A DNA stretch of 17,005 nucleotides, from the NCBI GenBank assembly GCA_012031335.1, contig JAAUTT010000014.1, forward strand, positions 1 through 17,005. Reading direction: 5' to 3'. The notes below the pieces were generated by a model. The model saw nothing but the letters and a program-made list of their open reading frames with translations, did no database searches and had not been told where the DNA came from. The stretch is from Bacteroidales bacterium. GTDB lineage: Bacteria > Bacteroidota > Bacteroidia > Bacteroidales > JAAUTT01. The position numbers were made by a program, and so were the translations under genes. Shown piece after piece: positions 1-7,633 of the stretch. The first letter of the stretch is position 1. Each line of letters starts with the position of its first letter.

Positions 1-81
1 ACACCAGTCAATACTACCTGTGCTTGAAACTAAAGCCGCACTTCGCCCATTTCCGATGACACCATAATTTAAATTATTCAT
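1..81 (-). CDS. GH15 glucoamylase/trehalase-like protein, N-terminal 27 codons (copy A, cut by window edge)
   Basis: The complement from 81 down to 1 reads MNNLNYGVIGNGRSAALVSS and continues to a GSIDWC segment. This is the characteristic start of the GH15 family with an N-terminal trehalase-like domain (glucoamylase or trehalase type, cleaving alpha-glucosidic bonds). The same start occurs again at 2388, so this is one of two copies. The frame is open to the window edge, so it may be an intact gene running left or another truncated relic; the window cannot decide. It is divergent from sensor relic A at 195. Confidence 0.6.
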   Translation of the reverse strand, partial: MNNLNYGVIGNGRSAALVSSTGSIDWC

Positions 82-238
82 ACATATTTTGTTCTTAAAT
101 AAAAGTTGCGAATTTGGTTTATTTTTTAATTGGTTTATTACAATTTAAATATTAATTTTATGACTGAAAAGCAACTAAAAGGCCTTTTCTATAAATGTAC
201 AAATTCCGGCTAATTCCATTAGATATTTTTATATTCTT
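1..238. repeat. Tandem duplication, unit copy A (left part)
   Basis: Bases 1-238 align with 2309-2545. The match covers the GH15 start codon region, the divergent intergenic region and the first codons of the sensor gene. Bases about 82-126 are identical to about 2389-2433, and the block CAATTTAAATATTAATTTTA is identical in both. The coding parts differ by scattered substitutions. Similarity stops abruptly near 238 and resumes at about 1690, matching about 3080-3312. Confidence 0.8.
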
Positions 239-240
239 GC
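195..240 (+). pseudogene. 5' remnant of Cache-type membrane sensor (copy A)
   Basis: ATG at 195 starts a reading frame MYKFRLIPLDIF, which matches the start MNRVRLIPLSIA of the second copy at 2500. Homology ends after about 15 codons and the frame closes soon after. The rest of this copy is found about 1.45 kb downstream (1690-1935), so the gene was split by an insertion or replacement carrying the two genes at 422 and 1074. Confidence 0.6.
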
Positions 241-399
241 CATTTGTACAAACGACAACGCAAACTTGAACCGAAAATAGCAAAAATAATTCGGCGTGAC
301 AGTACTTAACTTTATTTTATAGCATACAAAATACAAAGTGGAGCATAGCAACCACTCGAAAAACGGGGCGAAACCGAAAAGCCAAAAGAGTAGGAACGA

Positions 400-424
400 A
401 AATTAAATTAAATTAAATTAAATG
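400..424 (+). repeat. AAATT pentanucleotide tandem repeat overlapping a start codon
   Basis: About five tandem copies of AAATT run directly into the ATG at 422 of the lipoprotein gene. The repeat occupies the usual ribosome-binding region; in Bacteroidota an A-rich leader often replaces a Shine-Dalgarno site. A change in copy number would alter the spacing between upstream elements and the start codon. The bases 241-399 before it show no recognised gene or promoter. Confidence 0.6.
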
Positions 425-823
425 AGAACAATCAAAATTTTAACAATCATTGGTGCAGTTGCTCTAATGACATCTTGTGCCAGTATAGCTAAGTTCCCAG
501 TTTCAAGTATAGTACCTGCTGCTGATATTACCGCTACAAAGAAACAAGACAAGCATAAAATTATATTATTGAATTAACTGCAAGGAATTTAGCCGAAGTA
601 AATAGGTTGACTCCCCCAAAGAATAACTATAGCGTTTGGATTGTTTATAGATAATGGTATAACGAAAAATGTTGGCCAATTAACCAATAAAAATGCCAAA
701 AAAGCAGTTCTAAAAACGGTAACTCCTTTTAATGTAAAGGAAATATTTATTACAGCAGAAGAGCAAGGTGATTTAGCCTATCCAGCAGGTGTTGAAATTT
801 CAAGGACTACATTTAATAAATAA
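422..823 (+). pseudogene. Small secreted lipoprotein, two compensating frameshifts
   Basis: The ATG at 422 opens a lipoprotein signal: a charged start MRTIKIL, a hydrophobic core, and the lipobox-like MTSC at codons 15-18, where Cys18 would be lipidated after signal peptidase II cleavage. The frame is lost at about 560 (one base missing; the shifted frame reads from 562) and regained at about 640 (one base extra). Together they restore about 133 aa ending at 823. The C-terminal part includes KNVGQLTNKNAKKAVLKT and VKEIFITAEEQGDLAYPAG. It resembles small conserved hypothetical lipoproteins of Bacteroidota; I do not know their function. A strong hairpin follows immediately. Because the shifts compensate, only about 25 residues are altered, so a sequencing artefact is possible. 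Confidence 0.65.
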
Positions 824-840
824 TATTATACGAGCGTTCA

Positions 841-886
841 AATCAATTTTACTGCTACTCCTTTTGGAGCAGCAGTAAAATTGATT
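841..886 (+). terminator. Strong stem-loop after the lipoprotein gene
   Basis: Bases 841-856 (AATCAATTTTACTGCT) are perfectly complementary to 871-886. An inner CTCC/GGAG pairing (858-861 with 866-869) closes a TTTT loop. The 16-bp stem starts 17 bases after the lipoprotein stop. There is no U-tract, so it is either a terminator of the kind common in Bacteroidota or an mRNA 3'-end protector. Confidence 0.75.
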
Positions 887-934
887 ATACAGAACCTGCA
901 AATAGTGAAATTAGGATTTTTAAATTTACATTTA

Positions 935-981
935 GCCCCCCTTGTCAATTGCAAGCATTGCCATTTACATTTTAGGGGGGC
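935..981. other. GC-arm inverted repeat (GCCCCCC ... GGGGGGC)
   Basis: GCCCCCC at 935-941 pairs with GGGGGGC at 975-981 across a 33-base loop. The arms are conspicuous in an AT-rich region. Both arms are flanked by similar TTTACATTT(T)AG text, suggesting a small duplicated inverted element. It lies in the leader of the membrane protein gene at 1074. A function as a terminator or as a binding site cannot be told apart. Confidence 0.4.
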
Positions 982-1073
982 ATTTCTGGAAGTTCAGTAT
1001 TTTTGATACTTAAAAAACTGACAATAGATAATTCGGTCAAGAGAAAAGTTAGCAAAAAATTAAACAAAAATAT

Positions 1074-1654
1074 ATGAGTACTGAAGAAAAAAATAATATG
1101 AAAGAATCCAATATTGGTAAATCCATTCAAAATGAAAACCAAAGCAAGTTCAATGAGAAATTTATTATTTTCTTCAAAAACAATAAGGCAGCAAGTTTTT
1201 TAAGCGTTTCCCTTTTATTTGTATTTATTGGGTTTTCAATAAAATTACAAGTTAATGAGAAAAGCTACAATATTGAAAGGAATCATCTGATTACACAATA
1301 CGAAAGCAAAATTGACAGTTTACAAATTGATCATATTGAATTTGCGTCAAAAGTCTTCTAATGGTCAGTAAGAAGTGAATTAATAAGAAATAACACTGAA
1401 AACCTTAATCAATTATTAACAGTGTTTGTTCAGGAGTCTGGTGCTGATCTGGTTCACCTAATAAATCCTGAGAACCAAAAAATTTTATTGTCTACTAACA
1501 AAAACTTGAAGGAAGTCCATACATAGGTAATCTGGATTTACAAATTGACAATTCAGTTATTAAGAAAGTGGAAGGTGTTGTTAAAATAATTACCCCTGTA
1601 ATGGGATTTAATAATAAGATTGGAATATTGATAGTTGAACTTAAAGACAAGTAA
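1074..1654 (+). pseudogene. One-TM membrane protein of unknown function, nonsense codon and frameshift
   Basis: The ATG at 1074 starts a protein with a polar, Asn/Lys-rich N-terminus (residues 1-38), a single membrane segment (about 39-57, AASFLSVSLLFVFIGFSIKL region), then a charged helical stretch likely to form a coiled coil. An in-frame TAA at 1359-1361 stops it at 95 aa. The same frame continues with WSVRSELIRNNTENLNQLL, and after a one-base deletion near 1504 with EGSPYIGNLDLQIDNSVIKK, ending at 1654. Restored length is about 193 aa. The periplasmic part contains FVQESGADLVHLINPENQ, which reads like a small sensory (PAS/Cache-like) domain, but this is inference. It lies inside the split copy-A sensor relic, as an insertion together with the lipoprotein. 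Confidence 0.6.
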
Positions 1655-1689
1655 CCACTGGCTATAATACGACATTGTAGTCTTCTTAA

Positions 1690-1935
1690 ACTAATTCCGG
1701 CATAAAAAGATGCTGCACTAAAGCTCCCTATAACAAGAAGTAATTTTCCGGCAAAACAGGCTACTCTTTGACAAAAAGGACAGGGTTAATTGAAGAAGTA
1801 GATTATAGAGGATATAATTCGATAGCTTATATAGACCAATTCTCAATATAACTGCTTTTTTAGTAACTAAAATTGATAAGTCTGAAGTTTTTTATCAAAT
1901 TAGAGTATTATTCCATTGTTCTGGCAATTATCTCC
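1690..1935 (+). pseudogene. 3' remnant of Cache-type membrane sensor (copy A)
   Basis: This segment aligns with 3080-3312 of the second sensor relic, including the DYRGY..SLAYIDQ and LVTKIDKSEVFYQIRV region (here with several frameshifts and stops). The match ends near 1935 at the start of the second transmembrane segment. It is the other half of the gene whose 5' end is at 195. No translatable product is expected. Confidence 0.6.
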
Positions 1936-1965
1936 TGACTTGTCCCACTAAATTAGTGCTAATAT

Positions 1966-1987
1966 AAGTGTTTTAATATTAACACTT
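1966..1987. other. Short hairpin AAGTGTT-N8-AACACTT between relics
   Basis: AAGTGTT at 1966-1972 pairs with AACACTT at 1981-1987 around an AT loop. It sits at the junction where sensor copy A ends and the truncated GH15 copy B begins (both minus- and plus-strand relics terminate here). It may be an old bidirectional terminator or a recombination scar. Confidence 0.35.
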
Positions 1988-2388
1988 GTGAGCCACTTCG
2001 TCTCTGGCATAATTCAATACGGGACAATATTTTACTTTAAAAGTTGGAGTACCTGATTTGTATCTGATATAACAGTATATCTCTGATGGCGCAATGTAAG
2101 CATTGTCGCTTGTTTTATACCGGGGCATAAAATCAATAATCTCAAACACACCATTGCAGACTCAAATTGGGTACAGAGAACATTTGTTCGGCGAAAATAT
2201 TTTTGAGTTATTGAATATGTATTATCCACGTCAATACGAAAAGAACCGCCTTTCTCGGAATCGAGAATACCGGCAAATACCGATGGTGAATCAAAATCGG
2301 GTAAACAACACCAGTCAATACTTCCTTTACTTGAAATGAGAGCTGCACTCCGGCCATTGCCGATGACACCATAATTTAAATTATTCAT
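1979..2388 (-). pseudogene. GH15 glucoamylase/trehalase-like protein, truncated relic (copy B)
   Basis: The complement from ATG 2388 reads MNNLNYGVIGNGRSAALISS, then GSIDWCCLPDFDSPSVFAG, GGSFRID and YFRRTNVLCTQFES. This is the N-terminal beta-sandwich (trehalase-like) domain of GH15 proteins. A frameshift near 2158 moves the continuation (NGVFEIIDFMPRYKTSD, YIAPSEIYCYIRY, VLNYARDEVAHK) to another frame, which ends in a stop at 1979-1981. Only about 135 residues of a family of roughly 600 remain, and the (alpha/alpha)6 catalytic barrel is missing. The protein cannot be an active hydrolase. It is divergent from the sensor relic at 2500, as copy A is from its partner. Confidence 0.8.
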
Positions 2389-2545
2389 ACATATTTTGTT
2401 CTTAAATAAAAGTTGCGAATTTGGTTTATTTTTAAATATCTTATTGCAATTTAAATATTAATTTTATAGCTGAAAACCACCTAAAGAACCTTTTCTATAA
2501 TGAACAGAGTCCGGCTAATTCCATTAAGTATCGCTATATCTTTAA
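2309..2545. repeat. Tandem duplication, unit copy B (left part)
   Basis: This is the second copy of the block at 1-238, carrying the GH15 start, the divergent promoter region and the sensor start. The intergenic core around 2389-2433 is identical to 82-126. The matching right parts are 1690-1935 and about 3080-3312, which gives the order GH15/sensor, GH15/sensor. Confidence 0.8.
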
Positions 2546-3464
2546 TTATATTATTGATAAGTTCTATTAGTTACATGTACCTGACAGAAATAATTCGTGA
2601 GAATAAATATTCAGAATTAAAGAGTATTTCCGATTTAAAAAAACAACAACTTATTTATTGGTAACGGTAATAAGATAACTAATATAAAAGTTTCTAGCAC
2701 AATCTCCTTTTTTTGCCGTATGCAATAGAAACATGGAAAAAAAACGGGTATGACAATGAATTAAATCAAAAATCATTGAGAAATTAAATACGGTTCTTTC
2801 AGACAAAGATTTTAGTAAAGTTGCAATATTTTCGCCCACATATCAATTATTAGTTTCAACAGATAATAACAAAGAAGACCTTGACTTCAAATCTGGATTT
2901 TCTTGCACCCATTATTTCGCTTAGTGATAGTAGTTGCATTGCTGTTGTATTATTTAGGATTAACCCTTACATAAGTTTATACCCCAATATTCAATCTTGG
3001 CCAACAACCAGCAAGACTTCCGAATCTCTTATTCTAAGGCTTGAAAATGACAGTATTGTATTTTTGAATGAACTCAGGCATAAAAAAAAAATACTGCGCT
3101 GAAGTTTAAACTCCCTGCCACAAAACGTAACTTCCTAACTGTAAAGGCTGCGCTTGGACAAAAAGGATTAATTGAAGGAGTAGATTATAGAGGCTATAAA
3201 TCGTTAGCTTATATAGACCAGTTACCTCAATATAACTGTTTCTTAGTAACTAAAATTGATAAATCTGAAGTTTTTTATCAAATCAGAGTATATTCCATTG
3301 TTCTGGCAATTATTTCATTGCTTCTGATTATTTTATCCGGTACAATAATATTTATATATTTCAGGACTTTACAAAAAAACACCTTTGAGCAATTATATAA
3401 AGTAGAAAAAGCAATTAATACTACACATGGAATGAATCAATCTAGTTTAGATGCAAAAAAGTGA
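2500..3464 (+). pseudogene. Cache-domain membrane sensor (histidine-kinase type N-terminus), decayed and lacking an output domain
   Basis: ATG 2500 opens MNRVRLIPLSIAISLIILLI, a first membrane anchor. A periplasmic double-Cache-like domain follows in several frames: AIETWKKNGYDNELNQK, FSKVAIFSPTYQLLVST, DLDFLAPIISLSDSSCIAV, INPYISLYPNIQSWPTTSKT, ENDSIVFLNELRHK, GVDYRGYKSLAYIDQLP, LVTKIDKSEVFYQIRV. A second membrane segment then ends near 3360. Frameshifts lie near 2660, 2750-2780, 2880-2950 and at the A10 run 3082-3091. Such Cache modules normally lead into PAS and histidine kinase domains; here the frame closes at 3462-3464 soon after the second TM, so no kinase remains. It is a pseudogene convergent with the operon ending at 3477. 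Confidence 0.75.
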
Positions 3465-3476
3465 TTGTGATAAGGG

Positions 3477-4994
3477 TCAATACCTGCTTAATTTATACAA
3501 ATCCAATCTTCTATCTTTTAAATTTTTTACACTTCCTTGATTATGAAGTTCTTTAAGAAGGTTAAGATCAATATCAGCGATAAGTACCATTTCTGAATTT
3601 GGTGTAGTTTCTGCTTTTATTCCATTAGTTGGAAATGGATAGTCGCACGGTGTAAGTACCATTGAATGTGCAAACTGAATATCCATATTGTGTACGTTTG
3701 GCAAGTTGCCGACACTTCCGGCAATAGCAACGAAACATTCATTTTCGATAGCCCTTGCTTGCGCACAATATCTCACCCTGTAATATGAATTTTGCGTATC
3801 TGTAAGAAAAGGTACAAAAAGAATCTCCATTCCTTCCTCAGCTAATAGCCTGGATAATTCAGGAAATTCGACATCGTAGCAAATTAGAATCCCAATTTTT
3901 CCGCAATCAGTATCAAAAGTTGTAACCGAATTTCCGCCAAGCAAAGCCCAAACCCTTTCTTCATCGGGGGTAACGTGTATTTTCTCGTAACGGTCAATTT
4001 TTCCATTGCGCTGGCACAGGTAACCGGCATTATGCAGCCGGTTGTTAACCAATTCGGGCATACTGCCGGAGATAATATTTATGTTATACGATACCGCAAG
4101 TTTAGAAAATTCCTCAATAATTTGAGGAGTAAAATCGGCTAACTTCTTAATAGCTTCAGGTTCGCTTAAATGGTTATACTCTGCCATCAACGGAGCATTG
4201 AAAAATTCTGGGAAAAGGGCAAAATCGCTCTTATACCCACTAAGAGCATCAACAAAATATTCGACCTGTTCCATTAATTCGCTAAGATTTTTATAGGGTC
4301 TCATTTGCCATTGCACAATTCCCAATCTTACATCGGTAATTTTTGATACCGCATTATTAGTTTTCTTTTCGAAATAGATATTCTCCCAACGCAGTAATAC
4401 TGCATATTCATTCGATGCCTTATCGCCTTCCAAATACCCTTTCAGGATACGAATGGGATAAAAATCGTTCGACATTTGAAAGTTTAACACAGGGTCGTGT
4501 ATTTCTTTAGTCTTAACCTTATCTATATATTCCTTTGGCGTGAGTTTATCCAAAAATTTATGATAGTTAGGTATTCTCCCTCCAAATACAATAGCCTTTA
4601 GGTTAAGTTTCTCACACAACTCCTTTCGATAGTCGTACATACGTCTGCCTAATCTTAGTCCTCTGTATTCGGGTTTAACAAATACATCCACGCCATAAAG
4701 AATGTCACCTTTATATGTATGGGTATTAAATGTCATATTTCCGGTAATTTCCTTATAGGTGTGCTGTTCTTCAAAATCATTGTAATTTATAATAATAGAC
4801 AAAGCACAACCCGCAAAACGACCATCGACTTTTACAGCTATTTGGCCTTCCGGGAAAATGTTAGTTAATGCCTGAATATGCTTTTCTTTCCAATACGATT
4901 CCGGCATCATGGGATAGGCACTAATCATTGCATCCTTTAGATCAGGATAATCATTTACAGTAAGGAGGTTAAGTTCAATATTTTGGTACTCCAT
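3477..4994 (-). CDS. Bifunctional GNAT acetyltransferase / nitrilase-superfamily (CN hydrolase) protein
   Basis: 505 aa from ATG 4994. Residues about 5-205 form a GNAT domain with the acetyl-CoA loop VKPEYRGLRLGRRMY (106-120). Residues about 222-500 form a carbon-nitrogen hydrolase with all three catalytic residues visible: Glu263 (FPEFF), Lys338 (YEKIH) and Cys372 (ICYDVEFPE). The family hydrolyses non-peptide C-N bonds of amides or nitriles. The GNAT-nitrilase layout resembles Bacillus subtilis YhcX; the substrate is unknown. No signal peptide is seen, so it is cytoplasmic. The frame is intact at the expected length. It is the last gene of a three-gene operon, 10 bases after the upstream stop, and could process a small amide made or damaged under stress (inference). 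Confidence 0.9.
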   Translation of the reverse strand: MEYQNIELNLLTVNDYPDLKDAMISAYPMMPESYWKEKHIQALTNIFPEGQIAVKVDGRFAGCALSIIINYNDFEEQHTYKEITGNMTFNTHTYKGDILYGVDVFVKPEYRGLRLGRRMYDYRKELCEKLNLKAIVFGGRIPNYHKFLDKLTPKEYIDKVKTKEIHDPVLNFQMSNDFYPIRILKGYLEGDKASNEYAVLLRWENIYFEKKTNNAVSKITDVRLGIVQWQMRPYKNLSELMEQVEYFVDALSGYKSDFALFPEFFNAPLMAEYNHLSEPEAIKKLADFTPQIIEEFSKLAVSYNINIISGSMPELVNNRLHNAGYLCQRNGKIDRYEKIHVTPDEERVWALLGGNSVTTFDTDCGKIGILICYDVEFPELSRLLAEEGMEILFVPFLTDTQNSYYRVRYCAQARAIENECFVAIAGSVGNLPNVHNMDIQFAHSMVLTPCDYPFPTNGIKAETTPNSEMVLIADIDLNLLKELHNQGSVKNLKDRRLDLYKLSRY

Positions 4995-5004
4995 ATATTG
5001 TTTA

Positions 5005-6267
5005 TTAATTGTTTCTAATTTTATTTCTATTTATCATTGTTTTTAAACGAATTTCCCTCTCCGGATACCAGACAGCAATCTTAACTAATTCGTTTCTTCT
5101 TTCATTTCCCAGGTTCATGAAGTCTATTATATGTTCATCATTTGGGAAGTAACTGCTACAATATCTGGGAATGACAGAATCAGGCACAATGCCAATGTAA
5201 TCAACCCCGGTAACCATATTTAAAATATTTCGGGCATCCTCCAGCATAAATGGAATTTCATTTTCAAACAATGCAACTGCAAATTTTATGGTTTCAACAA
5301 CCCTTACAGAACTTCTGCCGGCAAGCCTTAATAGCCATTTTGAATTATCAATGTATTCCAAAAACAATGAAATGTGCGTAGAATTTCCACCCCGGCATAT
5401 TTCCCAGGGGTGTCCTCCGCAATGGCTTTCGTTTTTATACCAATTTCGGAATGCTACTACTGAATCTTCATCAATCTTTGACAGGTTGCAATCTCGTCCG
5501 TCTGCCATAATCAGGTATTTCTCCTTTGCAGTTTTATGTATCCCATTTTGTTCAAAATAATTATTGGCATTATACCCTATCTCACAAATTCTAAAAAATA
5601 ACCCCGAAGTCATTTTTTCGATTAAAAGACTTGCTTTACCTTTTTCTGATATTTCAACTATTTTGCGCAAATTGCTAATAGTTTCAGGCAACAAATTTTC
5701 TTTGAAATAATTCATTTCATCAGGGGACACCATCCAGTATTTTTCGCGGAGTATCTTCCCAAAACGTTTCTGGAAAGGAAGGTTTTGCTGAATATGCCTG
5801 TTGTATAATTTTTCATTCACTTTCAGTTTATTAATTACCTCATTTACTTTAGCCAAAAGCCATTCTGCAAACTTTTCTATAAGAAATTTTTCTTTAGGGT
5901 AAACTTTATTCATATCCACTTGCAGGGTAATTTTCGAATTGATATATAAATAAATGGTATCAGCATACCTGGTAATTGACATCTGATACCATTTAATTTT
6001 ATCAGGATAATAGCTTTCCCAAAGTTCCACAAATTCCTTTTCTGTTTCAATAATCCCTTCCGTTTTATATTCTGAGAAACTACCAAAATCACTAATTTCT
6101 CCACGGTCTGCTTCTAACCATACATTACGGATTTCATCGTCCCCCTGCGCCTCAATTTCCTCTAAAGCATGAAATACATTGAGAATTATATTGGCGCATT
6201 GGACATTGATATGTGCTGGCACATTTTGGACGTTTAATAGAAAATTATCAATTTCAGGAGCTTTCAT
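5005..6267 (-). CDS. Conserved hypothetical protein, 420 aa, with a CGGHPWEICRGGNSTHIS motif
   Basis: I do not recognise this family. I chose ATG 6267; a TTG nine bases upstream (6276) would add three residues. The protein is soluble, with no signal peptide or membrane segment. The N-terminal half (to about residue 210) looks mostly helical and charged. The C-terminal half holds the probable active region: ADGRDCNL (about 255-262), then CGGHPWEICRGGNSTHIS (about 283-300) with two Cys, two His and a Glu, then LAGRSSVRVVETIKFAVAL (about 315-333). The clustered polar invariant-looking residues suggest an enzyme or metal site, but this is inference. It lies between a universal stress protein (upstream, 18 bases) and the GNAT-nitrilase (10 bases), so it probably belongs to the same transcript. 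The frame is intact. Confidence 0.8.
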   Translation of the reverse strand: MKAPEIDNFLLNVQNVPAHINVQCANIILNVFHALEEIEAQGDDEIRNVWLEADRGEISDFGSFSEYKTEGIIETEKEFVELWESYYPDKIKWYQMSITRYADTIYLYINSKITLQVDMNKVYPKEKFLIEKFAEWLLAKVNEVINKLKVNEKLYNRHIQQNLPFQKRFGKILREKYWMVSPDEMNYFKENLLPETISNLRKIVEISEKGKASLLIEKMTSGLFFRICEIGYNANNYFEQNGIHKTAKEKYLIMADGRDCNLSKIDEDSVVAFRNWYKNESHCGGHPWEICRGGNSTHISLFLEYIDNSKWLLRLAGRSSVRVVETIKFAVALFENEIPFMLEDARNILNMVTGVDYIGIVPDSVIPRYCSSYFPNDEHIIDFMNLGNERRNELVKIAVWYPEREIRLKTMINRNKIRNN

Positions 6268-6285
6268 ATATTTCAATTTTTTTTG

Positions 6286-7227
6286 TTAAAACCCAAATTG
6301 CATATACTGCCCCTGCCAATTTGCAAATGATTCTTTTAAATAAAGTTCATTAGCACTCTCATTTATTGTTTTCCTGATACTTAAAACCGGACGTTGTGAA
6401 TGATTGACAATTTGTTGGGCAAATGGGCCAATAAAAAAGGCTTTCAGGTCATAGTCCAGGTTTGCTGTAATAACAATAAGGTCGGCATCCAGTTCTTCAG
6501 CGGCATCAATGACCTTTTCAGAAAATTCTTTACTGTGATAAAGGATGCTGGAAAAGTCAACGTTATCATTCTTTAATTGTATTTTAAACAAATTAACCAA
6601 ATCGGCCAAATACTGAAAGCTTTGAGGGTTTTCTTGCTCCGCCAGCCCCACAATTAATATACTTGATTTATTTTTTGCTATTATCGAACGGGCATAGTCA
6701 TACTTTTCAATAGCCCCAGGTTTCAAACGTACAGGGAAAACTACTTTTTTAAATTCGGTACGATTCCATTTACCAGGAATAGTTAACACCGGACAACTTG
6801 CATGTTTTACAACACTAAAAGCATTTGAACCCATAAAGAATTCTCGTAACCCGGATGCCCCATGCGTACCCATTACTATTAAATCAAAATTATCCCTGGA
6901 TGCAACCCTGCAAATTGTATCAGCCGGATTACCCATTTCAACAATCGCATCAATTGTAATACCGTGTTTTAAGGATAGTTCTTTTACAGTACCTTCCATA
7001 TTCAGGCGGTACGATTTTATATAATCCGACTCTATTGTATCAACTGATGGATACAAAGCTTCATTTGCATCAATAGCTGTCATATAGTACATACTATCAA
7101 CAACGTGTAACAATGTCATTTTTGCATTTTGCCGTTTACAAAGTGCAACAGCTGCTTTAAATGCACAAGCCGAGAGTTCAGAAAAATCTGTAGGCACTAA
7201 GACCTTTTTAATTTTATAAGTTTCCAT
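6286..7227 (-). CDS. Universal stress protein, tandem UspA domains
   Basis: 313 aa from ATG 7227. Two UspA folds follow one another (about 5-151 and 159-285). The first has the start KKVLVPTDFSELS (Asp14) and the exact ATP-binding pattern G-2x-G-9x-G-S as Gly120, Gly123, Gly133, Ser134 (MGTHGASGLREFFMGSN), ending CPVLTI. The second keeps the fold ending (RPVLSIRK) but has ITANLDYDLKAFFIGP in place of the glycine loop, so it probably does not bind ATP. This layout, one nucleotide-binding and one degenerate domain, is common in stand-alone Usp proteins of Bacteroidota. It is cytoplasmic and acts in the stress response. It is the first gene of the operon 7227-3477; the promoter should lie in 7228-7330, but no clear TAnnTTTG element was found. 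Confidence 0.95.
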   Translation of the reverse strand: METYKIKKVLVPTDFSELSACAFKAAVALCKRQNAKMTLLHVVDSMYYMTAIDANEALYPSVDTIESDYIKSYRLNMEGTVKELSLKHGITIDAIVEMGNPADTICRVASRDNFDLIVMGTHGASGLREFFMGSNAFSVVKHASCPVLTIPGKWNRTEFKKVVFPVRLKPGAIEKYDYARSIIAKNKSSILIVGLAEQENPQSFQYLADLVNLFKIQLKNDNVDFSSILYHSKEFSEKVIDAAEELDADLIVITANLDYDLKAFFIGPFAQQIVNHSQRPVLSIRKTINESANELYLKESFANWQGQYMQFGF

Positions 7228-7579
7228 AATATTATTTTTTGATGTGAATAAATAAAAAACGATAGAACTGTTTGTTAGCTGTAATTTTTCGAAATAATGT
7301 ATTATTGCTTTCCCATATTATGTCCGATCAAGTAAAGTTAATCTAATAGACCCTATTTTATATTCTTAAAAAAAATGGCACAATACTCCGTTTTGGGTTA
7401 CTTGCTTTATTGTAATTTTTACAACTTGTAACTAAGTTAAGAGCAAAATCAAAGTTCTATCTATCAATACAATTGTAAAGTTAATACAAAACGCTTGGTG
7501 TTACATGTCATTATTTCGTCAATTTGTGGTATAATTATGGGCTTTGTTGTACGAACAAGTAAAATAATATTTCAAATAT
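7228..7579. promoter_or_regulatory. Divergent intergenic region between stress operon and toxin-antitoxin island
   Basis: No gene was found in these 352 bases. They hold a 15-base palindrome TTGTAA-TTT-TTACAA at 7410-7424. An 11-base direct repeat GTAAAGTTAAT occurs at 7332-7342 and 7475-7485. A TATAAT lies about 40 bases before the island's first gene (near 7530). The region should carry promoters for both the Usp gene (minus) and the antitoxin (plus). It also marks the left boundary of the accessory island. Confidence 0.45.
7410..7424. promoter_or_regulatory. Palindrome TTGTAA-TTT-TTACAA, candidate operator
   Basis: This is a perfect 6-bp inverted repeat with a 3-base spacer, followed at once by a related CTTGTAACTAAG. 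It lies about midway in the divergent intergenic region. A dimeric regulator site is possible. In such AT-rich DNA a chance match cannot be excluded. Confidence 0.3.
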
Positions 7580-7580
7580 T

Positions 7581-7604
7581 TGGCAAAATTTACTAATTTT
7601 GCCA
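7581..7604. promoter_or_regulatory. Perfect 24-base inverted repeat at the antitoxin start, candidate autoregulatory operator
   Basis: TGGCAAAATT (7581-7590) and AATTTTGCCA (7595-7604) are perfect reverse complements around TACT. AbiEi-family antitoxins are known to bind inverted repeats at their own promoter, so the position fits an operator. It overlaps the possible TTG start at 7580 and lies fully upstream if translation starts later. Part of the sequence (GCCAAAATTTA) recurs just before the toxin start at 8377. Confidence 0.5.
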
Positions 7605-7633
7605 TTAATATAAAACAAAAAATATTGATTACC

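Noticed and set aside
2103..2339. 78-codon plus-strand open frame
   Set aside because: It is the complement of the GH15 relic; the minus-strand translation matches a known family.
1..3464. CRISPR-like or insertion-sequence origin of the repeated segments
   Set aside because: There are only two long diverged copies with gene content, no short regularly spaced repeats, no terminal inverted repeats and no transposase.
5288..5560. 90-codon plus-strand open frame
   Set aside because: It is the antisense of the intact 420-aa gene, whose frame carries the convincing motif.
7520..7545. Sigma-70 type promoter at TATAAT
   Set aside because: No matching -35 box at normal spacing, and Bacteroidota use a different -7 element (TAnnTTTG), which is not clearly present.
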